A DNA stretch of 64,000 bases from Selaginella tamariscina (lineage: Eukaryota; Streptophyta; Lycopodiopsida; Selaginellales; Selaginellaceae), in NCBI GenBank assembly GCA_003024785.1, contig PUQB01000330.1, forward strand, positions 62,001 to 126,000, written 5' to 3'. This document shows, one piece after another, positions 37,205 through 48,734 of the stretch (position 1 is the first letter of the stretch; each line of letters begins with the position of its first letter). The notes under the pieces were generated by a model that saw only the letters and a list, made by a program, of their open reading frames with translations, did no database searches and was not told the DNA's origin. Made by a program: the position numbers and the translations under genes.

Positions 37205-40200
37205 AAATATTGTTGAATTATGACCACCACTGAAGCCACGCTGTTGACCTCTCAGGTATCTCACTGGCAGATGGCTGGTCCCTGTTGGTGATGAACTGAA
37301 CAAGCTGACCCTGATTGCTATTTGATGGACCTTTCTTCTTGGCGTGTAGGGCTTGAACCTGTTCACAAAGGTCATGGAATTCTTCAAATTCCTTAGGAGG
37401 AACTATGTAACCCCGTTTGAGAATGCCATCCATAAATTCATTTTCCATTTTCTTCCAAATCATTTTATGTCCATTCTCGTACATATTCCAGTTGATTTTG
37501 TGCTTAATCTCCAAGAAGTATTTGGTCGTCCTTGTGAAGGGTCGGAGGCGTCCTTCATCATCAAAGAAGATGACATCCCTTCCAACTGTCAGCTTGTAAG
37601 GATGGAGAGTTTCTTCATGGTGGTTTAAAAGATTGTAGTCAGCTTCACAATGCAGGGACACTTCATCAGCTTCTGATACATACTTATCAAGCATGTTTTT
37701 GTCTAGTTGGGTGACTTCCAATTTTGGGTTGTGAGCCATGAATCCAAACTGTTCCACGGCACGGTCATTTAAACTCTTGATAGTGAGCTGTGAGTCTTCT
37801 AGATGCAAGACATCACGTGAGATTTGCTCTTCAGTAGAGCTCCCTGTCAATGTATTACGCTTGTATCCACCCTTCCCTTTTGCATCTAGTATGTGCAAAG
37901 TTTTTCCTACCTTACCTCCAACGTTGAATTCATTTCCCATCTCGCATCTGTTTTGAAAACTTCTCCATCTTGTTGATATTCTGTACATTCTTCAGTTTTG
38001 GCTTACCCGTTATGAATGAGCTGCCATCGTTGTCTTTTGGTTTGAACTTGACAAAAAACTTGTCATGGATAGGGCCTGTTTCCTTTCCGCTTGCTATTTG
38101 TAACTCACATGCACCTGCACATTTAGAGTCGGACAGTATGTCTTGTAATGTTTGAACGTGAGTAACATGCGTGGGAAGACTGCTTGCGTTGGCTTGCCTT
38201 TGATCAAACGTCCTTTGTTGTCTGTTCCCTCAAAGTGCACTTCCACGGTGAACTCTTTCAAGCTCTGTTTTGTACGTTCCTCTGCAATGTGTTTCCTGTT
38301 ATTTCTGTCGTTTTTGTCATCCTCATCATCCTCATCGTCACTCTGTTCTATGCCTTTCCCCTTGTTATTTTGCTTCTTCTGTTCCTGATTTTGTTGAGCA
38401 TCTTGTCCATCTCCACTGCCACTCTGGTCAGAAGTTGTTTTACCTGAGTCTCCACTAGTGCCTCCTTGACAACAATTTGCCACGAGCTTATCAAATTCTA
38501 TTTCATAATCCATTGCTAAAAATTCCTTGCTCCACTCTTCATCACTGAGAACGTGAATCTCTGCATAAAAGGTGATTAGTTAATCACGCACACATAACAA
38601 CTAAGTTTTAATACCTGTTCTACCATCTGGAAACATGTGAATGCGTGCCCTTTGACATCCAACATTAAAAATTTCACACTGTTGCAGTGTGTTGGAGAAC
38701 ATTAAAGCCAGCTTTCCATGTTTAAACTTGTACTTGATGGGGCTCTTTTGGACGGCAATGTTGCGTTGTTGTAGGCCCAACCACTTTGTCTTGAGTTCAT
38801 TTGAAGCCCAAGGCAAATCCAGCTCCAAAATCTTGTAGTTTGTAATTAACTTGTCGAGGATGGTCTCTTGAAAGCTGGCATCAAGATTCCTCTCAAACCA
38901 AAACCCTTAAGCTTGCAGTCCGGATTAGTTAGAAACTCTTCAATCCGAGTTATAATTCCATGAGGAAAATATACACGTTGTAAGACAAAGTGGGTTAGGC
39001 AAGGTGCAGTCTGCACAGCCTTTAGTATGACTTCAATATCCTCGTTGGTAGGAAACATGTAATCGAACAGATCGAACAGCTCTAGAGAAAGGAAAGACAG
39101 TTTAGATCTGGCAATAGCACTGGCTATCTCCTGCAGATCATGATTGCTGTTGTCAATCCTCATTTCAAGTCCGTCAAGGGTACATTTGGGTTGGTCAAGA
39201 ACTCAATTGGCGTGCTATAATACACACAAAGTCCCAGCTTGCGTAGGCTTCTAACCTTGTCAACCACATCACTGATCCACTCTGCATCTATAGTTTCTAT
39301 ATAGAGATCCCGAATCCTGCAAGTTGGATCAGATAGTAATTGATCAATCCCGTGAAAACTACTACCACGAATTATAAGGCGTTCAATGTGTTTTGTGATG
39401 AGGCCAACTTAGATAGATCCACATCAGGTTTGGTCCTCAGTACGAGGGTCTTCAACTCGATTGGTTTGTTGTTTTTTATGGTAATGTCAAAGGCCTTGTT
39501 CAAAGCGGTAACTTCTCCTATACTTGAAAGGCGTAATCCTAGACTACTCACGCTAGTGATAACCATTTCAAGCAAGCCTTCCTGATCTGGAGATGAAATC
39601 TTGCTAAGGTCAATGTGCTCAATGACATTATCCTCGGCCCTGAGCAAGTGTTGCAGTCCAGCAAAATCTTTGAAACCACGATTCAAAATTGCCACTCTAA
39701 GGGGGCATATTTTGATCAGGTTATTCTCCAAATCGTCTAGACTACGTACCTTTAGGGGTAGGAAGTCTAGACGATCTGGAGACACATCCATTTCAGCCTT
39801 TAGAATCTCCCTCGAGAAATGATACCTTCTCCTTTTGATTTTCATTATCTGCCACAGCATATTGTTGACGTCTGAGGTTCCTTCTTCCATGAATTTCAAT
39901 GCTGCTGGGGAGGTGGGGCTTTCTGAGATCCTTTCATGTGACTTATGAGTTGCTCGTTGGCCGTGGGATTTAGATCTGGTAAGGACTCCGAAGGCTTCAT
40001 AATATGTGAAATTTTTCAAGATCTTTGTGAGCTTGGATTTGGAGCCGCCTTCCTTCTCTTGCTTATATAGATCTTCCCACTCACTTTCTCTACTTGTCTT
40101 TTCGTCTGAAGACGTGCTCGACACAGTTTGAGTTTCAAATCTGCAACAAGCAAAACTTGAGCAAAGCCAATATGAGAGAGATAGTATGCCTTCACAAACC

Positions 40201-40260
40201 AGAGAAGCTTATTCAGCTGCAAGATTCATGGATGCAGTATCAGCTTTTTAATCGTGCACT
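37205..40260 (-). pseudogene. LRR-like host gene with novel C-terminal domain, minus-strand copy
   Basis: This is the inverted copy of 14470-17556. The longest open stretch (40124-39372) carries the N-terminal region and first leucine-rich repeats, where the plus copy is broken. The intron lies at 38614-38561. The C-terminal domain lies at 38513-37218. Relative to the plus copy this one has lost a base near 39405, near 39180 and near 38095, and gained one near 38890 and near 37950. Lesions in the two copies do not coincide, so they decayed after duplication. The final residues also differ because the arm ends near the stop codon. No function can be assigned. Confidence 0.75.
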
Positions 40261-40299
40261 CTCTTTATTCCTGGATGAGGATGAATCATGAGGGCAATT

Positions 40300-42154
40300 G
40301 ATAAAGTCTCTTAATTTGACCTGGTTTAAAAGTTAATTTAACGATTTTATTACAGTATAAAATGTATCAAATGTATAATAATACTTACTGTAGAACGATT
40401 TCTTAAACCCGTTTGCAAATGCGTTTAGGAAAATCTAAATTTTTTATAATAATTAAAAAGATTTTAAAAATATAAATTAGAAACTAATTTAGGCAATGTT
40501 TAACATTTCTTACACTTAAAGAGTAGTCGGGGAGTTTGTGTAGTATTTGTTTTTGAATTTTTAAAAATTAATTTATTACAAAAGTATGCAAACGCGTCTG
40601 TTACCCAAACTTTTTTTAAAACGCGTTTCATTTCAAACGTTTATGTTTTAATAATATTAATAATGATGCAAATTACTAATTAATATATTCATTAATTGAT
40701 TATCAAGCTTGTCATTATCATTATCTGTTTTAACCTTAACATATCTTATATTTAAACAAGAAAAATATATTTCATGCGATGCATGAGATATAATATATGT
40801 TTCTAGCCTAATGGCGTTTAGATTTGGGTCATCTCTTGATAAATAGATCAAATCAAAGAACTGTAGTGAAGTGACACGCACATCGTCATATAGCTCATTA
40901 ACATTTTAAAACATGTTTCTTATATTTAAAAATGTTATTAAAACATTTTAATATAATATAAGTATACATCATATTTAAAATATTATAACAAATATAAGAA
41001 TATGTTATAATAATAGACAATAATTGGTTTTTAAGAACACATTCATAGACATTATACCTACATATATACAGACTACAGCATATTTATAAAAAAAAATGAA
41101 GTACTGCTCTGTATTATTGATTATGTTAGTATATACAACGCACAAGCGCACACGCACATGCAGACAAGAAGCAAAATGATAATACAAGAGGTCAAACATA
41201 GTTGAGAGCGTGGATTTAATCGAAAGTACCAATATCACGTAATAATACACAAGAGAAGTGAGCACACAACACGAATCGATCATATGAGCATCTTAATGGT
41301 TCTGCTGAAATGGTAGAACAGTGCACTCCTATACTTTTAAAGATATTTAAAACACACACACACATCTTATTATAAAAAGCTGCTTAATAAGTTTAATCAA
41401 CCTTGGAAGTTGATATCATATTGAGTTGCTTCTCCTTGACAAGCTGCCCTTGTACCCAGTCTTTCTCATTCTTATAACATTTTGTAGCTTATACACGCTA
41501 TAATTTGTCAAAGAAAATTATAAGTATACTTAAGTTTTAGTGAAGAGTGTCCATCCCAAGGAATTTAGTGAAGAAACGTAGTTTAAAACAGATTAACCAT
41601 AATCAAGTTAAAAGAATGGCAAATGCACGTGCGACTTAGCAGGAGGGAATCGATGTCATACACGTACATGTAATATATATTTCATAGTATATTAGAAATT
41701 GTACATTGAATGTGTCTTTTACGAGTATAAAATAGAACAGACCGTGTATAAATTGACTAAGTTAGTATGGAACTTTTATTTAAAATTGTTTATTAATATA
41801 TTCATTAATTGACTATAATGTCATTTTCGATTATCAACCTGTTTTAAATTATACCGGACTGCTTGAAATATAATATATGTTTCTAGCCTAGTGACGTGGG
41901 TAGTCAGTATGCTGTAGTTATCAACATGCCGTGTGTTGTCGTATTCATTCAATCTCATGCCTTGATAAAAGATGTATAATAGATAAAATCAAAGAACTGT
42001 AGTGAGTGACAAGCACATCGTCCTTGAAAAACAAGAATAATTTAAAACATGTTTCTTATATTTAAAAAATATTGTTAAATTTTAAAATGATAATTAAATA
42101 AATAAACCTATCAAATTAAAACATTTTAATGTATAATATAAGTATATATCATAT
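40300..42154. repeat. 5' flank of the LRR-like gene, minus arm, inner part
   Basis: Reverse complement of about 12388-14440 with indels. The internal direct repeat seen in the plus arm is also present. The arm is interrupted at 42154 by Ty3/gypsy element 3 and resumes at 46884. Confidence 0.8.
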
Positions 42155-42348
42155 TGTAAGATCCACGTGTAGGGCTGCATGTGCACATATTATTATTAAC
42201 GTATTAGGTTTTGATAGTGGTTGGATTGGTTTTAATCTAAATCAGTTGTTCATGTATATAAGTTAGGGTCTAGATCACTTGTTCATATATATAAGTTAGG
42301 GTCCTTGGACTAATGAATATACACATTTCTATATACTGAGCTCTCACA
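42155..42348 (+). repeat. 5' LTR of Ty3/gypsy element 3
   Basis: 194 bases from TGTAAG to CTCACA. It has a tandem internal duplication of a TATATAAGTTAGGGTC-like word that is single in the 3' LTR. The sequence after it (TTGGTGGAGATG) occupies the primer-binding position and resembles that of element 1. Confidence 0.88.
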
Positions 42349-42579
42349 TTGGTGGAGATGAGGGGCACCTTTAATTATTCCTAAGGAGCATTCAGATTTG
42401 TGTCTTTTTTATAGATCTTCTTTATCTTCTTAAGATCTAGCTTCTCAATTATTTAGATTTATTCTTTCTTTATAGATTTTGTTCTCTCTTTTCTTTTCGT
42501 TCATGAATGCACAACAGGCAAATCCTTTGTCTGTGGAATAACTATGCTATATGAACGTAACTGAATAATCACTCTCAAT

Positions 42580-43290
42580 TGATGGCGGCATTCATAGCCC
42601 ATGGCACTCTTCCTTTTGTTCCTGCTGCAAATCCTCGCGTCCGATCGGATTTCTTTTGCGAAAATCTTGGGGATGATGTGTATTATTGGTTTGACCACTT
42701 CATTATGGTTGCCACATATTATTTATGGGATGGTTCTCAGTGTTTGCATGAGTTTCCTACTTGTCTACATGGGACGACGTTGCAATGGTACAATGGTTTA
42801 GATGTTGCAACTCCTGAGGATTGAAGTGTTCTTCTAAAGATCTTCAAACGTACATTTGGGTATGCGAATGACTGCGATGATGCTTTTCAGTAATTACATC
42901 GTATTCGTCAGGAGCCATCTGAGTCAGTGATGCAGTTTGGTGTTCGTTTTCAGAGCCTTTTGCTGCGTGCAAAGCCTAATATGTTCGAATGCATCAAGTT
43001 AGGTATGTTGTGGCCTACACTTCGTCAAGATCTTGTGAGGCTTGTGCATGCACTAGCTCTAGTGACTCTTGACGATGCTTTGAGGCTAACACAACGATAT
43101 GAATCATCACCTCTCCCACTTGCAACTTCACGTTCTCTCTCGTTCCATTTCATGTGGGGGATGGTCCTGCTTCGATGGAGGTTGATGCTACTGCTGCTCG
43201 TGTACCAACATAAGGTTGGACCCGTGGACGTGCAGTTTGTTGTTGGGCATGTGATGAGGTTGGACACACATATCAGCGCTGTCAACGGTT
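42580..43290 (+). mobile_element. gag region of Ty3/gypsy element 3
   Basis: Words such as LHEFPTCL, LQWYNG and MLWPTLRQDLV match gag of element 1. A zinc-knuckle remnant lies near 43.24 kb. Confidence 0.8.
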
Positions 43291-43539
43291 TCCCGATTGG
43301 CATCCCCCATTTTCGGGGTGGAGGTTTTAGCGTTAATAACATCCGATTGGCACTGCTGCAGTAGAAGGTCTTGATGCGGTGAATCTTTCGGGAAATAATG
43401 AATTGCACGAGTAGAGGGGGGTCCTCGTGCAAATAAGTTAGTGATCCCTTCATCTTTCTTTTGGGAGTATCATTAAGGGGTTCACTCGGCATTAATTCAT
43501 CCGGTCTTTACTTTTCAAGCTCGATTTAATCACATATCA

Positions 43540-45250
43540 CATCCTAGTGTTGGTGGATACAGGTTCGAGTTTGTCTTTTTATTTCTTAGTCTGTTGTTAC
43601 ATGTTGTAACCAATCTTCATTCTATATGGCAACGGACACACTCATGCTTGTTCGTGGATGAAATCGACGTTGTTGTTTATGTAGACAATCGTGAGCTTGA
43701 GCTTCAATATTTACGGGTGGTGTCGAGTTAAGCTTTTCACCTTATTCTTGGTATGGATTGGTTGACTCACATTCATGCCAAGTGTGACTTTGAAAAGTCT
43801 CCCCCATGTTTGACTCTTCTTCATTTTTATTCCATTTCTCTTACTTCTATTCCGCTTCGTTCATTGTTTCCACCTCTGCTTCCATCACTTTTGTTTCACC
43901 CTTACTTCCAACCATTTTCCCTTTATGTTCTTCATTTTCCTCTTTGGATCCATCAGATGATCATCGTGTTGTAGTTGTTTATCAACTTAAGGAGTATGCT
44001 GATCTTTTTAACTTCGACTTGTCATCTAGGGCCAAGATTATGACACGTCACCCTATTCCAACTGTGGATGCTAAGCCGATCAAGGTACCTGTTCAGCATC
44101 AGTCACCAAAGGAGTTTAAGATCTTATGAGCAAATGTTAAAAAGATGTTAGAGAAAGGTGTTATTCCGGATGGGAGCATTCGATTCTGCATTGATAATGA
44201 TGTAACCATTTTAGATGTGTACCCACTTCCTCATACTGTAGACCTTTTGGATCGATTAGGGCAGAGTTGCTGGTTCACCAAGTTAAATCTTAGTTCTGGA
44301 TATAGACAAGTTCCAATGGCTGACATGGACATTCTTAAGGCTGCTTTTTGAACACCATTTGGCTTATATGAGTTCTTGGTGATGCCTTTCGGTTTGAGTA
44401 ATGCTCCAGCAACTTTCTAGTGTATAATGGACAAGGTTCTCTGCGATATGCTGGAGGTGACTACCGACTTCATCGATGATGTTTTAATCCACTCAGATGG
44501 AACGTGGGAGGAGCATATCAGTAATGTACACAAGGTTTTGGATCGGCTGCGGGAACTTAGTTTGAAGCTGAAGCCATCTAAGTGTGTGTTGGGATCCAAG
44601 GACATCACTTATCTGGGTTATCACATTTCACGTGAAGGTTTGCAAGTCGATCATGACAAACTTATTGCAGTTTTGAAGTTCCCTACGCCGAAGTGTGTGA
44701 ATAATGTGTAATGTTTTTTGAGCAAGGTACAATATCTAGGTCATTTTGTAGATCATCTTTTAGATCGTATTGCACCACTGTGGGCGTTGCTAAAATCATT
44801 AATGACTTCTTTTATTTGGTCTACGGATTGCAAGCAGGCATTTGTAACTCCTCCAGTTTTGGTGTACCTGGATTACACTTGTCCTTTCATCTTGCTTGTA
44901 GATGCTTTTAACATTGGTCTTGGGGGCGTATTGTTGCAGGAGAGTACGAGTGTCCCTGGCTAATGACATTCCATTGCGTACATCACTCGTACGTTGCAAC
45001 CAGCAGAGGTGAACTACTCCACGACAAAAAAATGAGTGTTTAGCAGTAGTTTGGGGTTTTGAGAAGTTCCATGCCTACTTACATGGTTCTCGAATGTTGT
45101 TGGAAGGCAATCATGCAGCAGTCACTTCGTTGTTGAAGCGGAAGAATTTAATTGGTCATACTGCTTGGTGGGCCTTAAAGCTTCAAATTTACGACTTTGA
45201 CGTTGTTCATCGCCCATAGAGTTCCATGGTTGATGCTGATGCTCTTTCTC
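43540..45250 (+). mobile_element. Protease, RT and RNase H region of Ty3/gypsy element 3
   Basis: A protease remnant (LILGMDWLTH near 43.74 kb), RT words (PLPHTVDLLDRLGQS-WFTKL near 44.23 kb; FIDDVLIHSDGTWEEH near 44.47 kb) and RNase H words (YLDYTCPFILLVDAF near 44.86 kb). Confidence 0.82.
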
Positions 45251-45529
45251 GAGCTTAGTAGACTTTTTGGACGAAGATTTTATACCATCAGCAGTTGCTG
45301 TGCTTGACGTTTAGTGTCCATAGAATGCAAAGTTAGATCTCTCATCTTTGGATGAGGTTCGGGAAGTTCAAAAGGTTGAGCCGTGGATTTGAAGGTTTTA
45401 TGATGGGTTTAAGAATCTTGCATCACTTGCTGATAACTTACCTTTTAAGCATTTACATTCACAATATCACCTTCAAGATGACCTTCTTTATTTTATGGGG
45501 ACTTATCCAAATGATCATTTGCGGTTGGT

Positions 45530-46610
45530 AGTACCTTCGGTCTTCGTTCCACGCTTCCTCCGTGCTTACCATGACTCTTCTATTCTTGGTAGGCACATGG
45601 GACATCGTCTTGTGATGGAGAAGCTACGGAGATCTTTCTATTGGCCAGAGTTGTGAGGAGATGTGATTCGGTATGTGCGTAGTTGTGTGTGGTGCCAAGC
45701 TCGCAATACTCCCTCATGTACTTTAGAAGGACAGTTGGAGTCAATTGCAGTTTCTCGTTCATTTGAGTTGGTAGTATTTGATCTGATGGGACCTTTTCTG
45801 CGGTCGATTGTTGGCAACGAGTACATTATTATTGCTTTTGACTACCTAACTCGTTGGGTAGAAGTTGGTGCTCTTGCTAGTGCGATTGCTTTTGTTGTTG
45901 GTCAATTTTTCTTTAATTGGGTTGTGTTTTAGCATTTTTGTCTGGAACGAATTCTCTTGAACAATGGTCTTGCATTTATGGCCAAGGCATTTCATGTCTT
46001 GACATCTCGGCTAGGGATACATCGCACTTTCACAAGTGCTTATCATCCTTAGACAGATGGTTTGATGGAACGGCTCGTTAGAACCTTCAAGGGGATGATC
46101 ATGAAGTATGTAAACTTTCAACATTCGAATTGGGATGGTTATCTACCGTCTCTCCGATATACTTATGTCACTAGAGTACAAAGTTCTATTGATACTTTCC
46201 ATATAAGCTCTTATATGTTCATGACCCGGTGTTGCCAACGAAGTTGGGTCTGCCTTCTCAGTTACCGCGAGCTGTTGATGCTAGGTCATGGGATCGGTAT
46301 CTGACGAGCATTCTTCCATTAGTTCGTGCGAAGTCAGTAGAACACTTGGGCCGCATACAAGTAGGACAACAATAACGTTACAACTCGCACCATCGTCCTT
46401 CTGCGGAGTACAAGGTTGATGAACTGGTGTTGATTCGTTTCCCAAGCTTATGGTATGTGGTTTAGCTAAGAGGCTCCTTCCTTAGTAGAAAGGACCGTAT
46501 CAAGTGCTACGCCAACTAGGGCCGCAAGTTTACGAGGTTCGACACGATATTTAACCCAATCCTTCAGAGATTGTACATGTGCAACGGTTAAAGCATTTTG
46601 TGCAATAGGA
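45530..46610 (+). mobile_element. Integrase region of Ty3/gypsy element 3
   Basis: Zinc-binding remnant (YVRSCVWCQARN near 45.67 kb), core words (LVVFDLMGPF near 45.78 kb; TDGLMERLVRTFKGM near 46.05 kb) and a decayed C-terminal module. Confidence 0.8.
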
Positions 46611-46723
46611 ATAAGTTGTGCCGCCTACAATCCACCAGTGTCTTCTCCTGATGTTCCTCCAAATCCAGACCCATTTACCAGAGAACCCTAACCAACTTAC
46701 ATCCTTCCAAGAGGAGAGGATGA

Positions 46724-46883
46724 TGTAAGATCCATGTGTATGGTTGCATGTGCACATACTATTATTAGCGTAGTGGGTTTTGATAGTAGTCGGATTGGTT
46801 TTAATATGGACCACTCGTTCTTGTATATAAGTTAGGGTTATTAACTAATGGATATACACATTTTTATATCCCTAGCTCTCACA
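46724..46883 (+). repeat. 3' LTR of Ty3/gypsy element 3
   Basis: 160-base partner of the 5' LTR with many differences; a purine-rich GAGGAGAGGATGA precedes it. Confidence 0.88.
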
Positions 46884-47000
46884 ATATGTAAAAAATATTT
46901 AACAAATATAAGTTAAGAATATGTTATAAATAATAAACAATACCTGTTTTAGAACAATTTCAAAACATGTTCTTTTAATTAATGCATATTATTTATATAA
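46884..47000. repeat. 5' flank of the LRR-like gene, minus arm, outer part
   Basis: Reverse complement of about 12276-12387, with about 3 differences in 88 sampled bases. Homology ends near 47000, about 35 bases before the element-end motif at 47041. Confidence 0.8.
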
Positions 47001-47034
47001 GATATATTACTTTGTTTCTTCTAAACGAAGATTA

Positions 47035-47060
47035 ATGCACATTGTAACTAAAGTGGGCAT
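47035..47060 (+). repeat. Putative end motif of a DNA element, copy 1
   Basis: ATGCAC followed by ATTGTAACTAAAGTGGGCAT (47041-47060). The same 20 bases with one change recur at 59650-59669 after ATGCAT. Both lie where the preceding sequence loses homology and both are followed by about 500 bases of AT-rich DNA and then by minus-strand genes. I read them as the outer end of one element family; no complementary partner end was found. Confidence 0.45.
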
Positions 47061-47600
47061 TACGTGAAAATGGGAATATAAAATAAATTACTAATTAATA
47101 CTTAAGTTTTAATTATTAATTAATTATTTAATTAATATGTAATTAAGCCTTAAATATTAATTAATTAATAATTAATCCTTCAATAACCTTACTTAGTAAG
47201 GAATATTCCTAAAATATCTTAGAATATTCATATTATTCTAAAAATAGTTTACAATAATGAAAAATACTATCAAACATAATTACAAATGAAATTATTTCTT
47301 ATCAACATGTTAATTTTTTATAAATACTTTCTTCCTATCATACAAGAAATCTCTTATTTTGTCTAAATCATCACTCTCCGGATTAATCAAATCATTTTGG
47401 TCAATATCTTGATGTTGTTGCCACCACTAACACTCTCACGAATGCAATTGGGAGTTGCCATCCTTGTTAATACATAAGATGTGATAAGACAAGGTCTGCA
47501 TAAAGGCTCATTAAAAATGACGTTCCTTAAGAATAATATTGTAAAGCGCCCGGTTGCTATCCTTCATTTTATAAAATTCAAAATCACGAGAAAGAAAAGC
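47061..47600. other. AT-rich subterminal stretch
   Basis: Rich in TTAATTAAT words and a GGAATATTCCTAAAATATCTTAG-like run that resembles 59735-59780 after the second end motif. It probably includes the 3' end of the phosphatase pseudogene. No other signal seen. Confidence 0.4.
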
Positions 47601-47601
47601 T

Positions 47602-48270
47602 TCAGGAAATGTTGATACGGTGGATACTGCTCACAAAAGTTTTCGAGATTCTTTTTCTGAGGCACGTATCCAAGTAGTTCACTAGCTCATCCATGGTATC
47701 GGTATCAGAATATGGGTCAAAGTGATTGGATGAATACAAGCAATGTTTTAAGAGCATAGCCTTCTGAGGAGAGTCGTCTACCACTAATATGTGTTCTTCA
47801 TTATCCTTAAGCGACTGATCTCCCCATGAAGCCCAATAATCTTTCATTCTTAAGAAGTATGGCTTGCTTTCCTTTTTATATTGTAAATTCGAGAGGTTTA
47901 TAACATACTCGTTGGTCAAAAATCCAATATTTACGAATCACCTCTTCTGCAACACTACAATGTTTCTTAAGCAAATTCAACAGCAGTGTCAAGTTGTGAA
48001 TTGCATGTATGACCAAATCCCACAAACGCACCCATTTCCTTAAGCTTTTAAAAGAGACGGTTCAACCCTGACGAAAAATAATATCATATTGAAATTTACC
48101 ATGACAAGGAATGAAATCTCCTTGTTTGATTTCTTTTTTCCTATCCTCGGGCCTTTGTCGATGAAGCAGAACACCATTGACATCCAACAACACAATATGG
48201 CCATGAGTAACATGGGGTAGCGTTGCCTTTTGAATACTTTGCAACTCACTTGTTTGGTCCCTTTCACATT
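47602..48270 (-). pseudogene. FCP1/NIF-like HAD phosphatase pseudogene
   Basis: FCP1-homology phosphatases use a DxDGT-type nucleophile motif to dephosphorylate serine, classically on the RNA polymerase II C-terminal domain. Here, from about 48230 down, VLLDVNGVLLHR is the motif I region in the D-x-N-G form known in plant members. After an in-frame stop near 48060 come SFKSLRKWVRLWDLVIHA, a W-FDQR-CYKPLEF word, and, in another frame from about 47919, YFLRMKDYW and ILVVDDSPQKAMLL, then a DELVNYLDTCL end. The order (motif I, W-DQ-C, K..W, DDSP) is that of the FCP1/NIF domain. The stop and one frame change make it a pseudogene, and the upstream exons were not found. It lies about 460 bases downstream of the ParB-methyltransferase-like pseudogene, on the same strand. 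Confidence 0.65.
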
Positions 48271-48734
48271 TATCTGTTAATACTATATTGTTGCCTATCC
48301 CTTTATCATTTAATTGTACATCATCTTACAAGATTCAATATTGCAAGCGCTGAAGAAATTAATTTCGGAACTAAGCCAATAGAAATGATGATAAAAAAAC
48401 TGTGGTCCCCATGGTAATGATGTTTTGAGCTGCATTATTATCCATTTCTTGCATGAACTCTATCATTCTGACATGTGGCAAAAAAATTTTCATCAAACCC
48501 CTCTCTTACCTCATGGCAATGCTGAAAATCCATGTTCTCAACTGTTTCATTACATTTGCAAAATGATAATTAGCTGACCTTATAATTATCAAGGTATATT
48601 ATTTACCTTGTTAATGTGTGACCCATGTTTGAACTAAAAAATTCATTAATCCTTGAGAATTTATTTTCTGTATAAATATAAATGAAATATACAAAAATGC
48701 CTTATGTTACACTCATTTACAACTATTCATCACT

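Larger units (their letters stand above)
42155..46883 (+). mobile_element. Ty3/gypsy LTR retrotransposon 3, old
   Basis: LTRs (42155-42348 and 46724-46883) begin TGTAAGATCC and end CTCACA. They differ at roughly 25 of about 159 aligned positions plus a length difference, so this is an old copy. Domain order and wording follow Ty3/gypsy element 1 (same gag, RT and integrase phrasing and a similar primer-binding region), which suggests the same lineage; no chromodomain is seen. A short ATAT duplication (42151-42154 and 46884-46887) flanks it. It is broken in a great many places. Its empty site is at 12384-12387 in the plus arm. Confidence 0.9.

Noticed and set aside
12270-47000. Interpreting the inverted LRR-gene arms as terminal repeats of one giant transposon
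   Set aside because: Arm ends carry no common terminal motif or target duplication, and the interior holds unrelated, separately inserted elements; segmental duplication explains it better.
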